A stretch of DNA of 51,379 bases from Oscillospiraceae bacterium (lineage in GTDB: Bacteria > Bacillota > Clostridia > Oscillospirales > Acutalibacteraceae): positions 1 through 51,379 of the forward strand of contig SVPT01000005.1 in the NCBI GenBank assembly GCA_015065695.1, given 5' to 3'. Made by a program: the position numbers and the translations under genes. Below the pieces are notes generated by a model. It was not told the DNA's origin. It saw only the letters and a list, made by a program, of their open reading frames with translations, and searched no databases. Each line of letters opens with the position of its first letter. The stretch's first letter is position 1. Positions 23,435 to 32,285 of this stretch are shown one piece after another.

Positions 23435-25444
23435 TTACGAGGTGTATTTGAGAAGAAGCTCCTTCTGAGCATCTGTAAGGGGCTGCCCCTCCACGGGGGC
23501 AACAGGGCAATAGCTGCCGTCAGCGCACAGCTCGGCGGCGCAGACGTTGTCACGCCAGTAAAGCTCCATGTCGCCGCACAGATTGTCGGCGGAAGACCTG
23601 TCCAGAACAGGGAAGAGCAGCTCTACACGGCGGTCCATGTTGCGGGGCATCCAGTCTGCGGAGGAGAGGAAAACACGGCGGTCAGCCCCAACGCCGAAGC
23701 AGTAGAAGCGGCTGTGTTCCAGAAATCTTCCTATGACCGAGCGTATGCGCAGATTATTCTGCGGCCGCAGACAGCACGCTCCGCGCACCAGCAGACGCAC
23801 ATCAACGCCCGCTTCCGCGGTGCGCAGCAGCTCTTCGCAAAGCCGTCCGTCAACCAGCGAATTCATCTTGGCAAATACGCCTGCGGGCAGACCTGCCTCG
23901 GCAAGGCTCTGCTGATGGCGCAGCTCATCAATAAAGCGGTCACGCAGCCCGTAGGGAGCCATCGTCAGGTATTCCATGTCCGGCTCGTATGCGCTGTCGG
24001 ACAATGCGCGGAAAAACTCCGCGCCGTCAGCGGCAATGCCCGGGCGGGCAGTCAGCAGCGAGCAGTCGGTGTACTGCCGTGCGGTGGCATCGTTGTAGTT
24101 GCCTGTGCCCAGATGGACATATTTGCGCAGCAGCTTACCCTCCCGCCGATAAATCAGTATAATCTTGGAATGGGTTTTAAGGCGGGGGATTCCATATATA
24201 ACCTTGCAGCCGGCAAGCTCCAGTCGGCTGCCGTACTCAAGGTTGTTCTTTTCGTCAAAGCGAGCGCGTGCCTCAAGCAGTACAGTCACCCGCTTGCCCG
24301 AAAGGGCGGCGGCGGCCAGCGCATCTATCACAGGGCTGTCGTCGGAAAGGCGGTACAGTGTCAGCTTGATGGCTTCAACGGCAGGGTCTGCTGCGCTGTC
24401 CTGCAGCAGACGCACCACAGGCTCAAAGGACTGGTAGGGGTGGTGCAGGAGAATATCTCCCCGCGCTATCACATCAAGCAGGTTTTCGCCCTCGGCAATG
24501 CGGGCAACTTCCTGCGGCACAGAGGGGGTAAAGGCGGGAAAACGCAGCCCGTCACCGTCCCTGACGCTGTCGCAAACGCAGCTTCGCAGAAAGGAAAGAT
24601 CAAGGGGGAATGATGCGCGATATATATCCCGCCTGCCTGTGCCAAGCCGCTTTTTCAGCTTGTCCAGCAGCTTGTCGGGCATATCCGCCTCGGTTTCCAG
24701 CCGTATTGCCTCAGCACAGCCGCGCCGCTCAAGTACGCTCCTGACTACCTTCGGCAGCTTGTCGGAGCGGTCGGCATCGGCATCAATGTCGCCGTTTCTG
24801 GTCACACGGTACATTCCGCACAGCCTGACCCTGCGCTTGGGATAAAGCCTTTCCAGCGCGGCTTTTGCAAGGGCTTCGCAGGTGATGAACACCTGTGGGC
24901 TTTCGGAAAGAGAAACCAGCCGCGGCAGCAGGCGGGGGAGGGGCAGTGCGGCAAAGCCTCCGTCCTCAAACAGCACCGCAAGAGCAGGGACGTTTGAGGG
25001 GATAAGCGCGGCATCGTCAACGGGGGAGAGAAGGGGCAGCAGCATACCCTCTGTGTATGTGTCGGCATAGGTGCGCTGCTTTTCGGTGAGCAGAGCGGCA
25101 TCGGTGAGTATCCGTATGCCAATGTCCTCAAGTTCACAGCACAGCATGGAATATGTCTCGCCCATGCCGCGGTACAGCCCCCTTACCCTTTCGGAGAGGA
25201 CATCAAGCTGCTGCGACGCGGTCATGCCGGCAAGGTCGGGTTTGTTGCCCCCGCGCAGGCGGTTGTGCAGCGAGCCCACGCGCACCGTGAAGAATTCGTC
25301 AAGGTTGGTGGAGGTGATGGCGAGATACTTCAGCCGCTCAAGCAGCGGGTTGGCAGGGGCGGCTGCCATCGCAAGAAGCCGCTGCTCAAATTCCAGCCAG
25401 CTCAGCTCACGGCTCAAAAAGTATTCACTGCCGTATCGGCTCAA
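23435..25444 (-). CDS. ppk1: Polyphosphate kinase (PPK1)
   Basis: This 669-residue protein makes polyphosphate from ATP reversibly. Recognisable PPK1 parts are LSRELSWLEFEQRL at the N-terminus, STNLDEFFTVRVGSL (about 50-65), LHHPYQSFEPVV, TLYRLSDDSP, ARFDEKNN, LKTHSKIILI with the phospho-accepting His (about 424) and YVHLGTGNYND. The start is TTG at 25444, with GGAGG nine bases upstream; it gives the family N-terminus SRYGSEYFLSREL. Length fits the family (about 690). It is the first gene of a minus-strand operon with the rnfD-, rnfE- and rnfA-like genes, 36 bases ahead of rnfD. Confidence 0.95.
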   Translation of the reverse strand: MSRYGSEYFLSRELSWLEFEQRLLAMAAAPANPLLERLKYLAITSTNLDEFFTVRVGSLHNRLRGGNKPDLAGMTASQQLDVLSERVRGLYRGMGETYSMLCCELEDIGIRILTDAALLTEKQRTYADTYTEGMLLPLLSPVDDAALIPSNVPALAVLFEDGGFAALPLPRLLPRLVSLSESPQVFITCEALAKAALERLYPKRRVRLCGMYRVTRNGDIDADADRSDKLPKVVRSVLERRGCAEAIRLETEADMPDKLLDKLKKRLGTGRRDIYRASFPLDLSFLRSCVCDSVRDGDGLRFPAFTPSVPQEVARIAEGENLLDVIARGDILLHHPYQSFEPVVRLLQDSAADPAVEAIKLTLYRLSDDSPVIDALAAAALSGKRVTVLLEARARFDEKNNLEYGSRLELAGCKVIYGIPRLKTHSKIILIYRREGKLLRKYVHLGTGNYNDATARQYTDCSLLTARPGIAADGAEFFRALSDSAYEPDMEYLTMAPYGLRDRFIDELRHQQSLAEAGLPAGVFAKMNSLVDGRLCEELLRTAEAGVDVRLLVRGACCLRPQNNLRIRSVIGRFLEHSRFYCFGVGADRRVFLSSADWMPRNMDRRVELLFPVLDRSSADNLCGDMELYWRDNVCAAELCADGSYCPVAPVEGQPLTDAQKELLLKYTS

Positions 25445-25535
25445 GGCGAAACACCTCCGAAGAATGTGGGAGCCACTGACAAAATCGCAACGGACTTGAT
25501 CAGTGCCTCCTATGGAAAATGCTGACAAAACAAAG

Positions 25536-25590
25536 AAAAAACAACACTGCGCGGCGGTATTCAGGCGGGAAGCCTGCATCACCGCCGCGC
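25536..25590 (-). terminator. Terminator after the DUF368 gene
   Basis: On the minus strand GCGCGGCGGT (25581-25590) pairs with ACCGCCGCGC (25549-25558), with a nested hairpin in the loop, followed by TTGTTTTTTC. It separates DUF368 from the ppk1 unit. Confidence 0.88.
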
Positions 25591-25593
25591 AAG

Positions 25594-26592
25594 CTATTGA
25601 TGCAAATGGAAAGCTATCTGGGGTCCAGCTTGGCAAGCAGAACTACCAGCACAAAGCCGGCAATGGCTGCCACCAACGCCCACAAGTCCTGCGACAGAGA
25701 ATGCCGCCATCAGGGGCTGATACACCTGCGATGCGGCGACCAGAATGGTGGAGCCGATAACAACGCCGATGATAAAGCTGAACATGGAGCTGCCTGCGTG
25801 GTCAAAGAGCCAGGAGATGAGCTTGGAGAAAAGGACTATGCACAGCACAACACCAAGCATAAAGGGCAGCAGCACGCTCAGGTTAAACTTGGAGATGCCC
25901 TCGGTCATGGGCTGATACAGGTTTGCGTACATGATGATGGAGGAAGGGCTCATGCCGGGGACAATCGAGCCGAGGGCGAATATCATGCCGCACACCAGCC
26001 ATGTGATGATGTAGGTGAGCGATTTCGGAGAATCCAGAAGATGCTGCATATTGGCAACCTTGCTCATGGAGAGCAGCCCCCAGATGGTCAGGGCTGCTGA
26101 CGCCGCCAGCAGCAGATAATGGAAGCCCTTCCACTTGGAGCCGTTTGCTTCCTTATAAAGTGCGGGCAGTGTGCCGCCGATGCAGCCGACGAAGAATGCG
26201 ACAACGATAGAGCCGACACCCTCCAGTGCAAGCAGCCAGCTTACCAGTCGTGCAAGGGCGATAAAGCCCAGCGCCGCGCCGATGCCGACGGGAATGAAGA
26301 ATCGCAGATTCTTCTTGAAATTCTTGCGCGGGTGGGCGAAGAAGTCCATCATGGGGCGGTAGATGCCGAATGCGGCGCAGAAGGCACCGCCGCTGACACC
26401 GGGAAGAATAGCACCCACGCCAATGAGTGCGCCGGTTATCATGCGCTTTATCCAGCGGCCTGTGGTATCGGGAAGCTCAACAGGGGAAATAGGCCCCTCG
26501 GGGGAGGGGGAAGCGGTCTCAGCGTCCTGCACGGCGGCTGCCTGTGCAGAGACCTCCGTGTCCACAGTGTTGTTAACGATGGTGGTACTCAT
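25594..26592 (-). CDS. DUF368 membrane protein with frameshifted C-terminus
   Basis: The 332-residue product has an N-terminal polar tail (about 45 residues), then DUF368 hallmarks: GALIGVGAILPGVSGGAFC (about 55), FFVGCIGGTLPALY, FALGSIVPGMSPSSI (about 225) and SFIIGVVIGST. DUF368 proteins resemble prenyl-phosphate flippases of the DedA/PopT group. The last residues (VGVGGSHCRLCAGSSACQ...) look wrong for a membrane protein. In another frame from about 25710 the DNA encodes SLSQDLWALVAAIAGFVL and VVLLAKLDPR, then a stop at 25614-25616, which is the expected DUF368 end. One extra base (or two lost) around 25695-25715 therefore shifts the frame. It could be a sequencing error. The start follows AAAGGGG. 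Confidence 0.85.
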   Translation of the reverse strand: MSTTIVNNTVDTEVSAQAAAVQDAETASPSPEGPISPVELPDTTGRWIKRMITGALIGVGAILPGVSGGAFCAAFGIYRPMMDFFAHPRKNFKKNLRFFIPVGIGAALGFIALARLVSWLLALEGVGSIVVAFFVGCIGGTLPALYKEANGSKWKGFHYLLLAASAALTIWGLLSMSKVANMQHLLDSPKSLTYIITWLVCGMIFALGSIVPGMSPSSIIMYANLYQPMTEGISKFNLSVLLPFMLGVVLCIVLFSKLISWLFDHAGSSMFSFIIGVVIGSTILVAASQVYQPLMAAFSVAGLVGVGGSHCRLCAGSSACQAGPQIAFHLHQ

Positions 26593-26707
26593 AGGATTTC
26601 CCCTTTCTGAGAAAAAAACGATGTGCTGTGCAAAAAATATATTTAGCAGCCAGGCAAGGATATATGCCAATGCGACAAAAAAGCTGCATTTAAACTGATT
26701 ACATACA

Positions 26708-26737
26708 ATAATACCATGCGCTTTGCAGTGCCGTCAA
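26708..26737 (-). promoter_or_regulatory. Probable promoter of the DUF368 gene
   Basis: Minus-strand TTGACG (26732-26737) and TATTAT (26708-26713) with an 18-bp spacer, 116 bases ahead of the ATG. Confidence 0.6.
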
Positions 26738-26810
26738 GAGAAACACAGGCAGTACATTGTAAATTTTTGTAGAATATCCTTAAATATCTATAATATGATT
26801 AAAATGTGGC

Positions 26811-26839
26811 TTTACATACAAAGAGAAAAATGCTATTAT
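26811..26839 (+). promoter_or_regulatory. Probable promoter of nifJ
   Basis: TTTACA (26811-26816) and TATTAT (26834-26839) with a 17-bp spacer, followed by GGGAGGA (26870) before the start codon. It lies in the AT-rich divergent space with the DUF368 gene. Confidence 0.7.
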
Positions 26840-26887
26840 ATTGGACGGTATAAACCAAATATATCATTTTGGGAGGATTTATATACC

Positions 26888-29800
26888 ATGGCAAGAGCAA
26901 AAAAGACCATGGATGGCAACAGCGCCGCCGCGCACGTTTCCTATGCGTTTACTGACGTTGCTGCTATCTACCCCATCACCCCGTCTTCCGTTATGGCAGA
27001 CGAAACCGACAAGTACGCTGCCGCCGGTCAGAAGAATCTGTTCGGCCGCGAGGTACAGGTTACCGAAATGCAGTCCGAAGGCGGCGCCGCCGGTGCTGTC
27101 CACGGCTCTCTGGCTGCCGGTGCGCTGACCACCACCTACACCGCTTCCCAGGGCCTGCTGCTGATGATCCCGAATATGTACAAGATGGCCGGCGAGCTGC
27201 TGCCCAGCGTTATCCACGTTTCGGCACGTGCCCTCGCTTCCCATGCACTGTCCATCTTCGGTGACCATTCCGACGTCTACGCCTGCCGTCAGACCGGTTA
27301 TGCAATGCTGTGCGCCAACAACCCCCAGGAGGTCATGGACCTCGGTGCTGTTGCACACCTTTCCGCAATCAAGGGCAGAGTTCCCTTCCTGCATTTCTTT
27401 GACGGTTTCCGTACCTCTCACGAGATCCAGAAGATCGAAGTGTGGGACTACGACGAGCTGGGCGAGATGCTTGACTGGGATGCAGTTGCAGAGTACCGTC
27501 GTCGTTCTCTCAATCCTGAGCATCCTGTTCTGCGCGGTACCGCACAGAACCCCGATATATTCTTCCAGGCTCGTGAGGCCTGCAACACCTACTACGAGGC
27601 TGTTCCCGGCATCGTTGAGGATTACATGAATCAGGTCAATGCCCGCATCGGCACTGACTACAAGCCCTTCAACTACTACGGCGCTCCCGATGCCGATAAG
27701 GTCATCATCGCCATGGGCTCTGTCTGCGATACCATCGAAGAGACCATCGACTATATGCTCGCCAACGGCGAGAAGGTCGGTCTTGTCAAGGTTCGCCTTT
27801 ACCGTCCCTTCAGCGCAGAGCGCCTGATCGAGGCTATCCCCGCCACCGTCAAGGCTATCGCTGTTCTCGACCGCACCAAGGAGCCCGGCTCCCTCGGCGA
27901 GCCCCTCTTCCTCGATGTCTGCGCTGCTGTTGCTGACAGCAAGCTGGCAGGTGTCAAGCTGTGCGGCGGTCGCTACGGTCTCGGTTCCAAGGATACCACT
28001 CCCGCTCAGATCATCGCTGTCTACCGCAACCTCTGCGGCGACGAGATGAAGAAGCGCTTCACCATCGGCATCGAGGACGATGTCACCGGTCTCTCCCTCG
28101 CTATCGAGGAGAATCCCAACACCACTCCCGCAGGTACCACCTGCTGCAAGTTCTGGGGTCTCGGCTCTGACGGCACCGTCGGCGCAAACAAGAACTCCAT
28201 CAAGATCATCGGTGACCATACCGATATGTATGCACAGGGCTACTTCGCCTATGACTCCAAGAAGTCCGGCGGTATCACCATCAGCCACCTGCGCTTCGGT
28301 ACTTCCCCCATCAAGTCCACCTACTTCGTCAACAAGGCCAACTTCGTTGCCTGCCACAACCCCTCCTACGTTGACAAGTATGACATGGTTGAGGATCTGC
28401 TGCCCGGCGGCACCTTCCTGCTCAACTGTGCATGGGACGTTGAAGAGCTCAGCCGCAGACTGCCTGCAAAGGTCAAGCGCTTCATCGCTCAGAACAACAT
28501 CAACCTCTACACCATCGATGCTACCTCCATCGCTGTAGAGATCGGTCTCGGTGCAACCCGCACCAACACCATTCTCCAGTCCGCATTCTTCAAGCTGGCA
28601 GCCATCATTCCCATCGAGGACGCTGTCGATTACATGAAGAAGGCTGCCTACAAGTCCTACGGCAAGAAGGGCGAGAATATCGTCAACATGAACTATGCCG
28701 CCATCGACAGAGGCTATCAGAGCGTTGTCAAGGTAGACGTTCCCGCTGACTGGGCTAACGCAGCTGATGACACCGCTCAGGTTCTCGCCACCGGCGACCG
28801 TCCCGAGCTGGTTGATTTCGTCAACAACATTCTCACCCCTGTCAACGCACAGCGCGGTGATATGCTGCCCGTTTCCACCTTCACCAAGGACGCTGACGGT
28901 ACCTTCCCCCAGGGCTCTGCTGCCTATGAGAAGCGCGGTATCGCTGTCAACGTGCCCCAGTGGAACGCAGAGAGCTGCATCCAGTGCGGCAACTGCTCCT
29001 TCGTCTGCCCCCATGCTGCTATCCGTCCCATCGCCATGACCGCTGATGAGGCTGCTGCTGCTCCCGCAGTCACCAAGATTGCTGACCTCAAGCAGCTTGA
29101 CGGTCTCAAGTACACCATGGCCATCTCCGTCCTCGACTGCACCGGCTGCGGTTCCTGCGCCAATGTTTGCCCCGCAAACAACAAGGCTCCCACCCTCACC
29201 ATGCAGCCCATCGACAGCCAGCGCGAGATGCAGGCCGCATTCGATTATGCTATCACCCTGCCCGAGAAGGCAGAGGTTGCCGCTCGCTTCAGCGAAGGCA
29301 CCGTCAAGGGCAGCCAGTTCAAGCAGCCCCTGCTTGAGTTCTCCGGCGCATGCGCAGGCTGCGGCGAGACTCCCTATGCCAAGCTGATGACTCAGCTCTT
29401 CGGCGACAGAGCGTACATCGCCAACGCTACCGGCTGCTCCTCCATCTGGGGCGGTTCCGCACCTTCCACTCCTTACACCGTTAACAAGAAGGGTCACGGT
29501 CCTGCATGGGCTAACTCCCTCTTCGAGGACAACGCAGAGTTCGGTCTGGGCATGAACCTTGCTCAGAAGGCTATCCGCGACCGTCTCGCCGGCTATGTCA
29601 AGGACCTCATGGCTTGCGACTGCGCCTGCGACGATGTCAAGGCTGCCTGCCAGGCTTACCTCGATACCTTCGACGATTCCGCTGCAAACCGCGGTGCTGC
29701 TGATGCCCTCATCGCTAAGCTTGAGGCTGTCGATCCCGCTAAGTGCTGCTGCCCCGAGCAGGTAAAGGGCATCCTTGCTGACAAGGATTTCCTCGCCAAG

Positions 29801-30448
29801 AAGTCCATGTGGATCTTCGGTGGTGACGGCTGGGCATACGACATCGGCTTCGGCGGTCTGGACCATGTTCTCGCTTCCGGCCAGAACATCAACGTCCTCG
29901 TATTCGACACCGAGGTTTACTCCAACACCGGTGGTCAGGCTTCCAAGTCCACTCCTGTCGGTTCCGTTGCACAGTTCGCTGCAACCGGTAAGTCCGTCAA
30001 GAAGAAGGATCTCGCCGGCATCGCCATGAGCTATGGTTATGTCTACGTTGCTCAGATCGCTATGGGTGCTGACATGGCTCAGACCATCAAGGCATTCCGT
30101 GAGGCTGAGGCTTACAACGGTCCTTCCCTCATCATCGCTTACGCTCCCTGCATCAACCACGGCATCAAGAAGGGTATGTCCAAGGTTATCGAGGAGCAGA
30201 AGCTGGCTGTTGCAGCAGGTTACTGGCATTGCTTCCGCTTCAATCCCGAGGCAGAAGGCAGCCGCTTCACCCTCGACAGCAAGCAGCCCACCGGCAGCTA
30301 TCGCGACTTCATCATGGGCGAGGTCAGATACAACTCCCTCACCCGTGCATTCCCCGAGCGCGCAGAGCGTCTCTTCGCACAGGCTGAAGAGCTTGCCGCT
30401 GAGAAGTACGCACACCTGCTCAAGCTGCAGGAGCTCTACAGCAAGTAA
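26888..30448 (+). CDS. nifJ: Pyruvate:ferredoxin (flavodoxin) oxidoreductase
   Basis: This 1186-residue single-chain enzyme oxidises pyruvate with CoA to acetyl-CoA and CO2, passing electrons to ferredoxin. The domains run in the usual order: the N-terminal TPP pyrimidine-binding part (AYPITPSS-like IYPITPSSVMADETD, YTASQGLLLMIPNMYKMAGE), the central domain, two 4Fe-4S motifs (CIQCGNCSFVCP, about 697; CTGCGSCANVCP, about 750), the CAGCGETPY Cys of the proximal cluster (about 820), and the TPP site GDGWAYDIGFGG (about 978) with EVYSNTGGQASKSTP. Codon use is far more biased than in its neighbours (GGC/GGT, AAG, AAC, TAC), as expected for a very highly expressed fermentation enzyme. It is monocistronic. 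Confidence 0.98.
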   Translation: MARAKKTMDGNSAAAHVSYAFTDVAAIYPITPSSVMADETDKYAAAGQKNLFGREVQVTEMQSEGGAAGAVHGSLAAGALTTTYTASQGLLLMIPNMYKMAGELLPSVIHVSARALASHALSIFGDHSDVYACRQTGYAMLCANNPQEVMDLGAVAHLSAIKGRVPFLHFFDGFRTSHEIQKIEVWDYDELGEMLDWDAVAEYRRRSLNPEHPVLRGTAQNPDIFFQAREACNTYYEAVPGIVEDYMNQVNARIGTDYKPFNYYGAPDADKVIIAMGSVCDTIEETIDYMLANGEKVGLVKVRLYRPFSAERLIEAIPATVKAIAVLDRTKEPGSLGEPLFLDVCAAVADSKLAGVKLCGGRYGLGSKDTTPAQIIAVYRNLCGDEMKKRFTIGIEDDVTGLSLAIEENPNTTPAGTTCCKFWGLGSDGTVGANKNSIKIIGDHTDMYAQGYFAYDSKKSGGITISHLRFGTSPIKSTYFVNKANFVACHNPSYVDKYDMVEDLLPGGTFLLNCAWDVEELSRRLPAKVKRFIAQNNINLYTIDATSIAVEIGLGATRTNTILQSAFFKLAAIIPIEDAVDYMKKAAYKSYGKKGENIVNMNYAAIDRGYQSVVKVDVPADWANAADDTAQVLATGDRPELVDFVNNILTPVNAQRGDMLPVSTFTKDADGTFPQGSAAYEKRGIAVNVPQWNAESCIQCGNCSFVCPHAAIRPIAMTADEAAAAPAVTKIADLKQLDGLKYTMAISVLDCTGCGSCANVCPANNKAPTLTMQPIDSQREMQAAFDYAITLPEKAEVAARFSEGTVKGSQFKQPLLEFSGACAGCGETPYAKLMTQLFGDRAYIANATGCSSIWGGSAPSTPYTVNKKGHGPAWANSLFEDNAEFGLGMNLAQKAIRDRLAGYVKDLMACDCACDDVKAACQAYLDTFDDSAANRGAADALIAKLEAVDPAKCCCPEQVKGILADKDFLAKKSMWIFGGDGWAYDIGFGGLDHVLASGQNINVLVFDTEVYSNTGGQASKSTPVGSVAQFAATGKSVKKKDLAGIAMSYGYVYVAQIAMGADMAQTIKAFREAEAYNGPSLIIAYAPCINHGIKKGMSKVIEEQKLAVAAGYWHCFRFNPEAEGSRFTLDSKQPTGSYRDFIMGEVRYNSLTRAFPERAERLFAQAEELAAEKYAHLLKLQELYSK

Positions 30449-30482
30449 TTCCGATTGCTTCGCTGCGTGATTAACTAAAACA

Positions 30483-30524
30483 AACCCGCACAGTACCTCC
30501 TGCGAGGCGCTGTGCGGGTTTTGT
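30483..30524 (+). terminator. Terminator after nifJ
   Basis: AACCCGCACAG (30483-30493) pairs perfectly with CTGTGCGGGTT (30510-30520), followed by TTG. It lies between convergent genes and may also stop DUF4291 transcription. Confidence 0.88.
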
Positions 30525-30535
30525 ACTGTTGTGGA

Positions 30536-31090
30536 TTATTGAGAAAGGGAATAAGGGCGCTCCTCCGGCAGCAGCGAGGAAATATCCTGCCCGCTGTCCC
30601 GCATTTCTCTCAGCCGTACTGCATAGTCGGTAATGTCAGTGATGCGCACTATCCAGTCGTTGACGTAATGCTCAACCGCTTTGCCGCGTATGCCAAGCTG
30701 CAGCGAGCGGTGCCCCAGTGGTCTGCCGAAAATATCCCTCTCCGGGTCCCACTGACAGCGCACCTCCGAGGCGCGTACAGCCTCCTGCCACTGCTCAAAG
30801 CTGTCGTAAAGGGCACCGTTAAAGGAAGAGGGCACCGCAGTGCGCACCAGCTCATCAAAGGCGTCGCGGCGTATGTCAATGGCAAGCACACGCTCCTGCC
30901 CCTCCTTGGTGCACCAGCCGCAGCGGTACATCATCCACAGAAAGGAGGGCTTTATCCATGTCATGCGCTCCAGCTTGAAGCCGCGTCCGAAAGTCCCAAG
31001 ACGCACAGCCTCCTCCGCAATGGAGGGCTTGTATGCCTGATAGACTCGAATGGTGCTGTCGTCAAAAACAGCGCGTATGCTTCTGCTCAA
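30536..31090 (-). CDS. DUF4291 domain protein
   Basis: This 184-residue soluble protein is a full-length DUF4291 member: DDSTIRVYQAYKPSIAEEA at the start, MTWIKPSFLWMMYRCGW in the middle (about 45-62) and WDPERDIFGRPLGHRSLQLG later. The function of the family is not established to my knowledge. GGGAGG lies 8 bases before the ATG. It faces nifJ with a shared terminator between and runs away from the tRNA-Ser genes, so it is probably monocistronic. Confidence 0.92.
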   Translation of the reverse strand: MSRSIRAVFDDSTIRVYQAYKPSIAEEAVRLGTFGRGFKLERMTWIKPSFLWMMYRCGWCTKEGQERVLAIDIRRDAFDELVRTAVPSSFNGALYDSFEQWQEAVRASEVRCQWDPERDIFGRPLGHRSLQLGIRGKAVEHYVNDWIVRITDITDYAVRLREMRDSGQDISSLLPEERPYSLSQ

Positions 31091-31249
31091 GAAATAACAC
31101 CTCCCAAAATGAATGACGAAGCAAGTTTCCGCTTATAATATAAGTATATCACAGCATATATAAAATGCAAATTCAGCAGCAGGCAGGCTTTTGCGGCATA
31201 TTATACTACGAATATATAGTAATATATCAGGAAAAAATAAAATAGCGTA

Positions 31250-31278
31250 TTGACAAACAGCCAACTCTCTGTTAGAAT
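31250..31278 (+). promoter_or_regulatory. Promoter of the tRNA-Ser genes
   Basis: TTGACA (31250-31255) and TAGAAT (31273-31278) with a 17-bp spacer, 39 bases ahead of the first tRNA. Confidence 0.8.
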
Positions 31279-31317
31279 ATTATGGCATTAAGGTGGTCCG
31301 ACAGGGCTTCCCCAAGT

Positions 31318-31406
31318 GGAGGGGTGTCCGAGCGGTTTAAGGAGCTGGTCTTGAAAACCAGTGATACGGCAACGTACCAAGGGTTCGAATCCCTTCCCCT
31401 CCGCCA
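31318..31406 (+). tRNA. tRNA-Ser (UGA anticodon)
   Basis: The 89-base sequence folds as a class II tRNA: acceptor GGAGGGG/CCCCTCC, D-arm TCCGAGCGG, anticodon arm GCTGGTC-TTGAAAA-CCAGT with anticodon TGA at 31352-31354, a long variable arm (GATACGGCAACGTACC), the T-arm GGGTTCGAATCCC and an encoded CCA end. The long variable arm and the G discriminator base confirm serine. Confidence 0.97.
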
Positions 31407-31468
31407 GACCTGCCCTGAGCCGGCAGAGCGCAGCCGCCCGCCACAAATGCACAACAGAATATGTATAC

Positions 31469-31558
31469 GGAGAAGTACCCAAGTGGTGAAGGGGCTCCCC
31501 TGCTAAGGGAGTAGGGCTCGGAAGGGTCGCAAGGGTTCAAATCCCTTCTTCTCCGCCA
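31469..31558 (+). tRNA. tRNA-Ser (GCU anticodon)
   Basis: The 90-base sequence has acceptor GGAGAAG/CTTCTCC, D-arm CCAAGTGG, anticodon loop CTGCTAA with GCT at 31502-31504, a long variable arm (GTAGGGCTCGGAAGGGTCGC), the T-arm AGGGTTCAAATCCCT, a G discriminator and encoded CCA. It is 62 bases from the first tRNA-Ser and ends directly before a terminator, so both are co-transcribed. Confidence 0.97.
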
Positions 31559-31560
31559 TG

Positions 31561-31600
31561 AAAAAAGCCTCTTTTGTCTATAGACAAAAGAGGCTTTTTT
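31561..31600 (+). terminator. Terminator after the tRNA-Ser pair
   Basis: A perfect 18-bp inverted repeat around TATA (arms 31561-31578 and 31583-31600) has an A-run before and a T-run after, so it can work in both directions. Confidence 0.95.
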
Positions 31601-31603
31601 CAA

Positions 31604-31773
31604 CTAAATCCGTCCTTACGGACGGGATAAATCCCACTGTCGTGTGATGAAATCACTTCGTGATGAAATCCAACTTCGTTGGGAGCAGGACGGATTTAAT
31701 TTCATCTGCGAAGCAGATTTCATCCGAACAGAGAGAGGATTTCATCGCGCTTTGCGCGATTTCATTGAAAAAA
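31604..31773 (+). repeat. Microhairpin repeat array
   Basis: A string of short inverted repeats with TTC/GAA-type loops: CCGTCC-TTAC-GGACGG, ATCAC-TTC-GTGAT, CCAAC-TTC-GTTGG, ATCTGC-GAA-GCAGAT and CGCGC-TTT-GCGCG, linked by GATTTCATC or GATGAAATC words. AAATCCGTCC near the start and GGACGGATTT at about 31688-31697 also pair over distance. A copy of the last unit occurs at 35861-35892. The frame through it is repeat-derived and not a convincing gene. Confidence 0.8.
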
Positions 31774-31868
31774 CTACAAATCCTACAGCTTTGCTTTGCA
31801 AGCACAGCTTCACATACCGCAGCCAAACGTCACAGAACATTGATAGCTTCAAACATTTGTGGTACAAG

Positions 31869-32154
31869 CAGTTCGATAAATAAGAACTTGCTGAAGAAAC
31901 ATATGAAATAACGAGCTTAGCTTCAGTTTGTTCAGGTTAGCGGCAGGAGCAAGCCCCCGCCCTACGGGTAGTGGCATTTTTGTGGGTCTGGGCAATTGCC
32001 ATGTTGCCTGTATCCGATGGACAGCCAGATGCTCTGCTTGCCATAACCATGGGTGCAAATCGTAGGGCAGGAGTAAGCTCCCGCCGAAATGTGCCACAAC
32101 ACAGATGTTGATAATACCTTGCAACCATAATACAATCAGTTCGATAAATAAGAA
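31869..32154 (+). repeat. 18-bp direct repeats flanking the first MITE-like copy
   Basis: CAGTTCGATAAATAAGAA occurs at 31869-31886 and again at 32137-32154, both perfect, 54 bases before and 50 bases after the MITE-like element (31941-32086). The spacing is too wide for an insertion target duplication of that element alone. Confidence 0.75.
31941..32086 (+). mobile_element. MITE-like element, copy 1
   Basis: A 146-bp element with imperfect terminal inverted repeats (CGGCAGGAGCAAGCCCCCGC and the matching end GAGTAAGCTCCCGCCG). It shares its whole length with copy 2 at 34452-34597, including TAGTGGCATTTTTGTGGGT and TGTATCCGATGGACAGCC. It carries no gene. Such elements would need a transposase in trans; none is in the window. 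Confidence 0.85.
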
Positions 32155-32285
32155 TTTACCCCAAACACACACTTGTTTGTAAATACCGTATGGAAACCAA
32201 CGGTTGACACTTTTCCAAGCGTAGATGGTGGCATTGCAACTGAGAGAAATGCTAAGATTTAGGCAAAAGGAAAGGAGTGCTGACA

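Noticed and set aside
26879-30415. A very long open frame on the minus strand opposite nifJ
   Set aside because: It arises from the extreme codon bias of nifJ. Its product is repetitive in Gly/Val/Asp/Leu with no recognisable domain, and nifJ is complete on the other strand.
31644-31883. Open frame of 79 residues downstream of the tRNA-Ser genes
   Set aside because: It runs through the microhairpin repeats (FIRTERGFHRALRDFIEK comes from them) and has no ribosome site.
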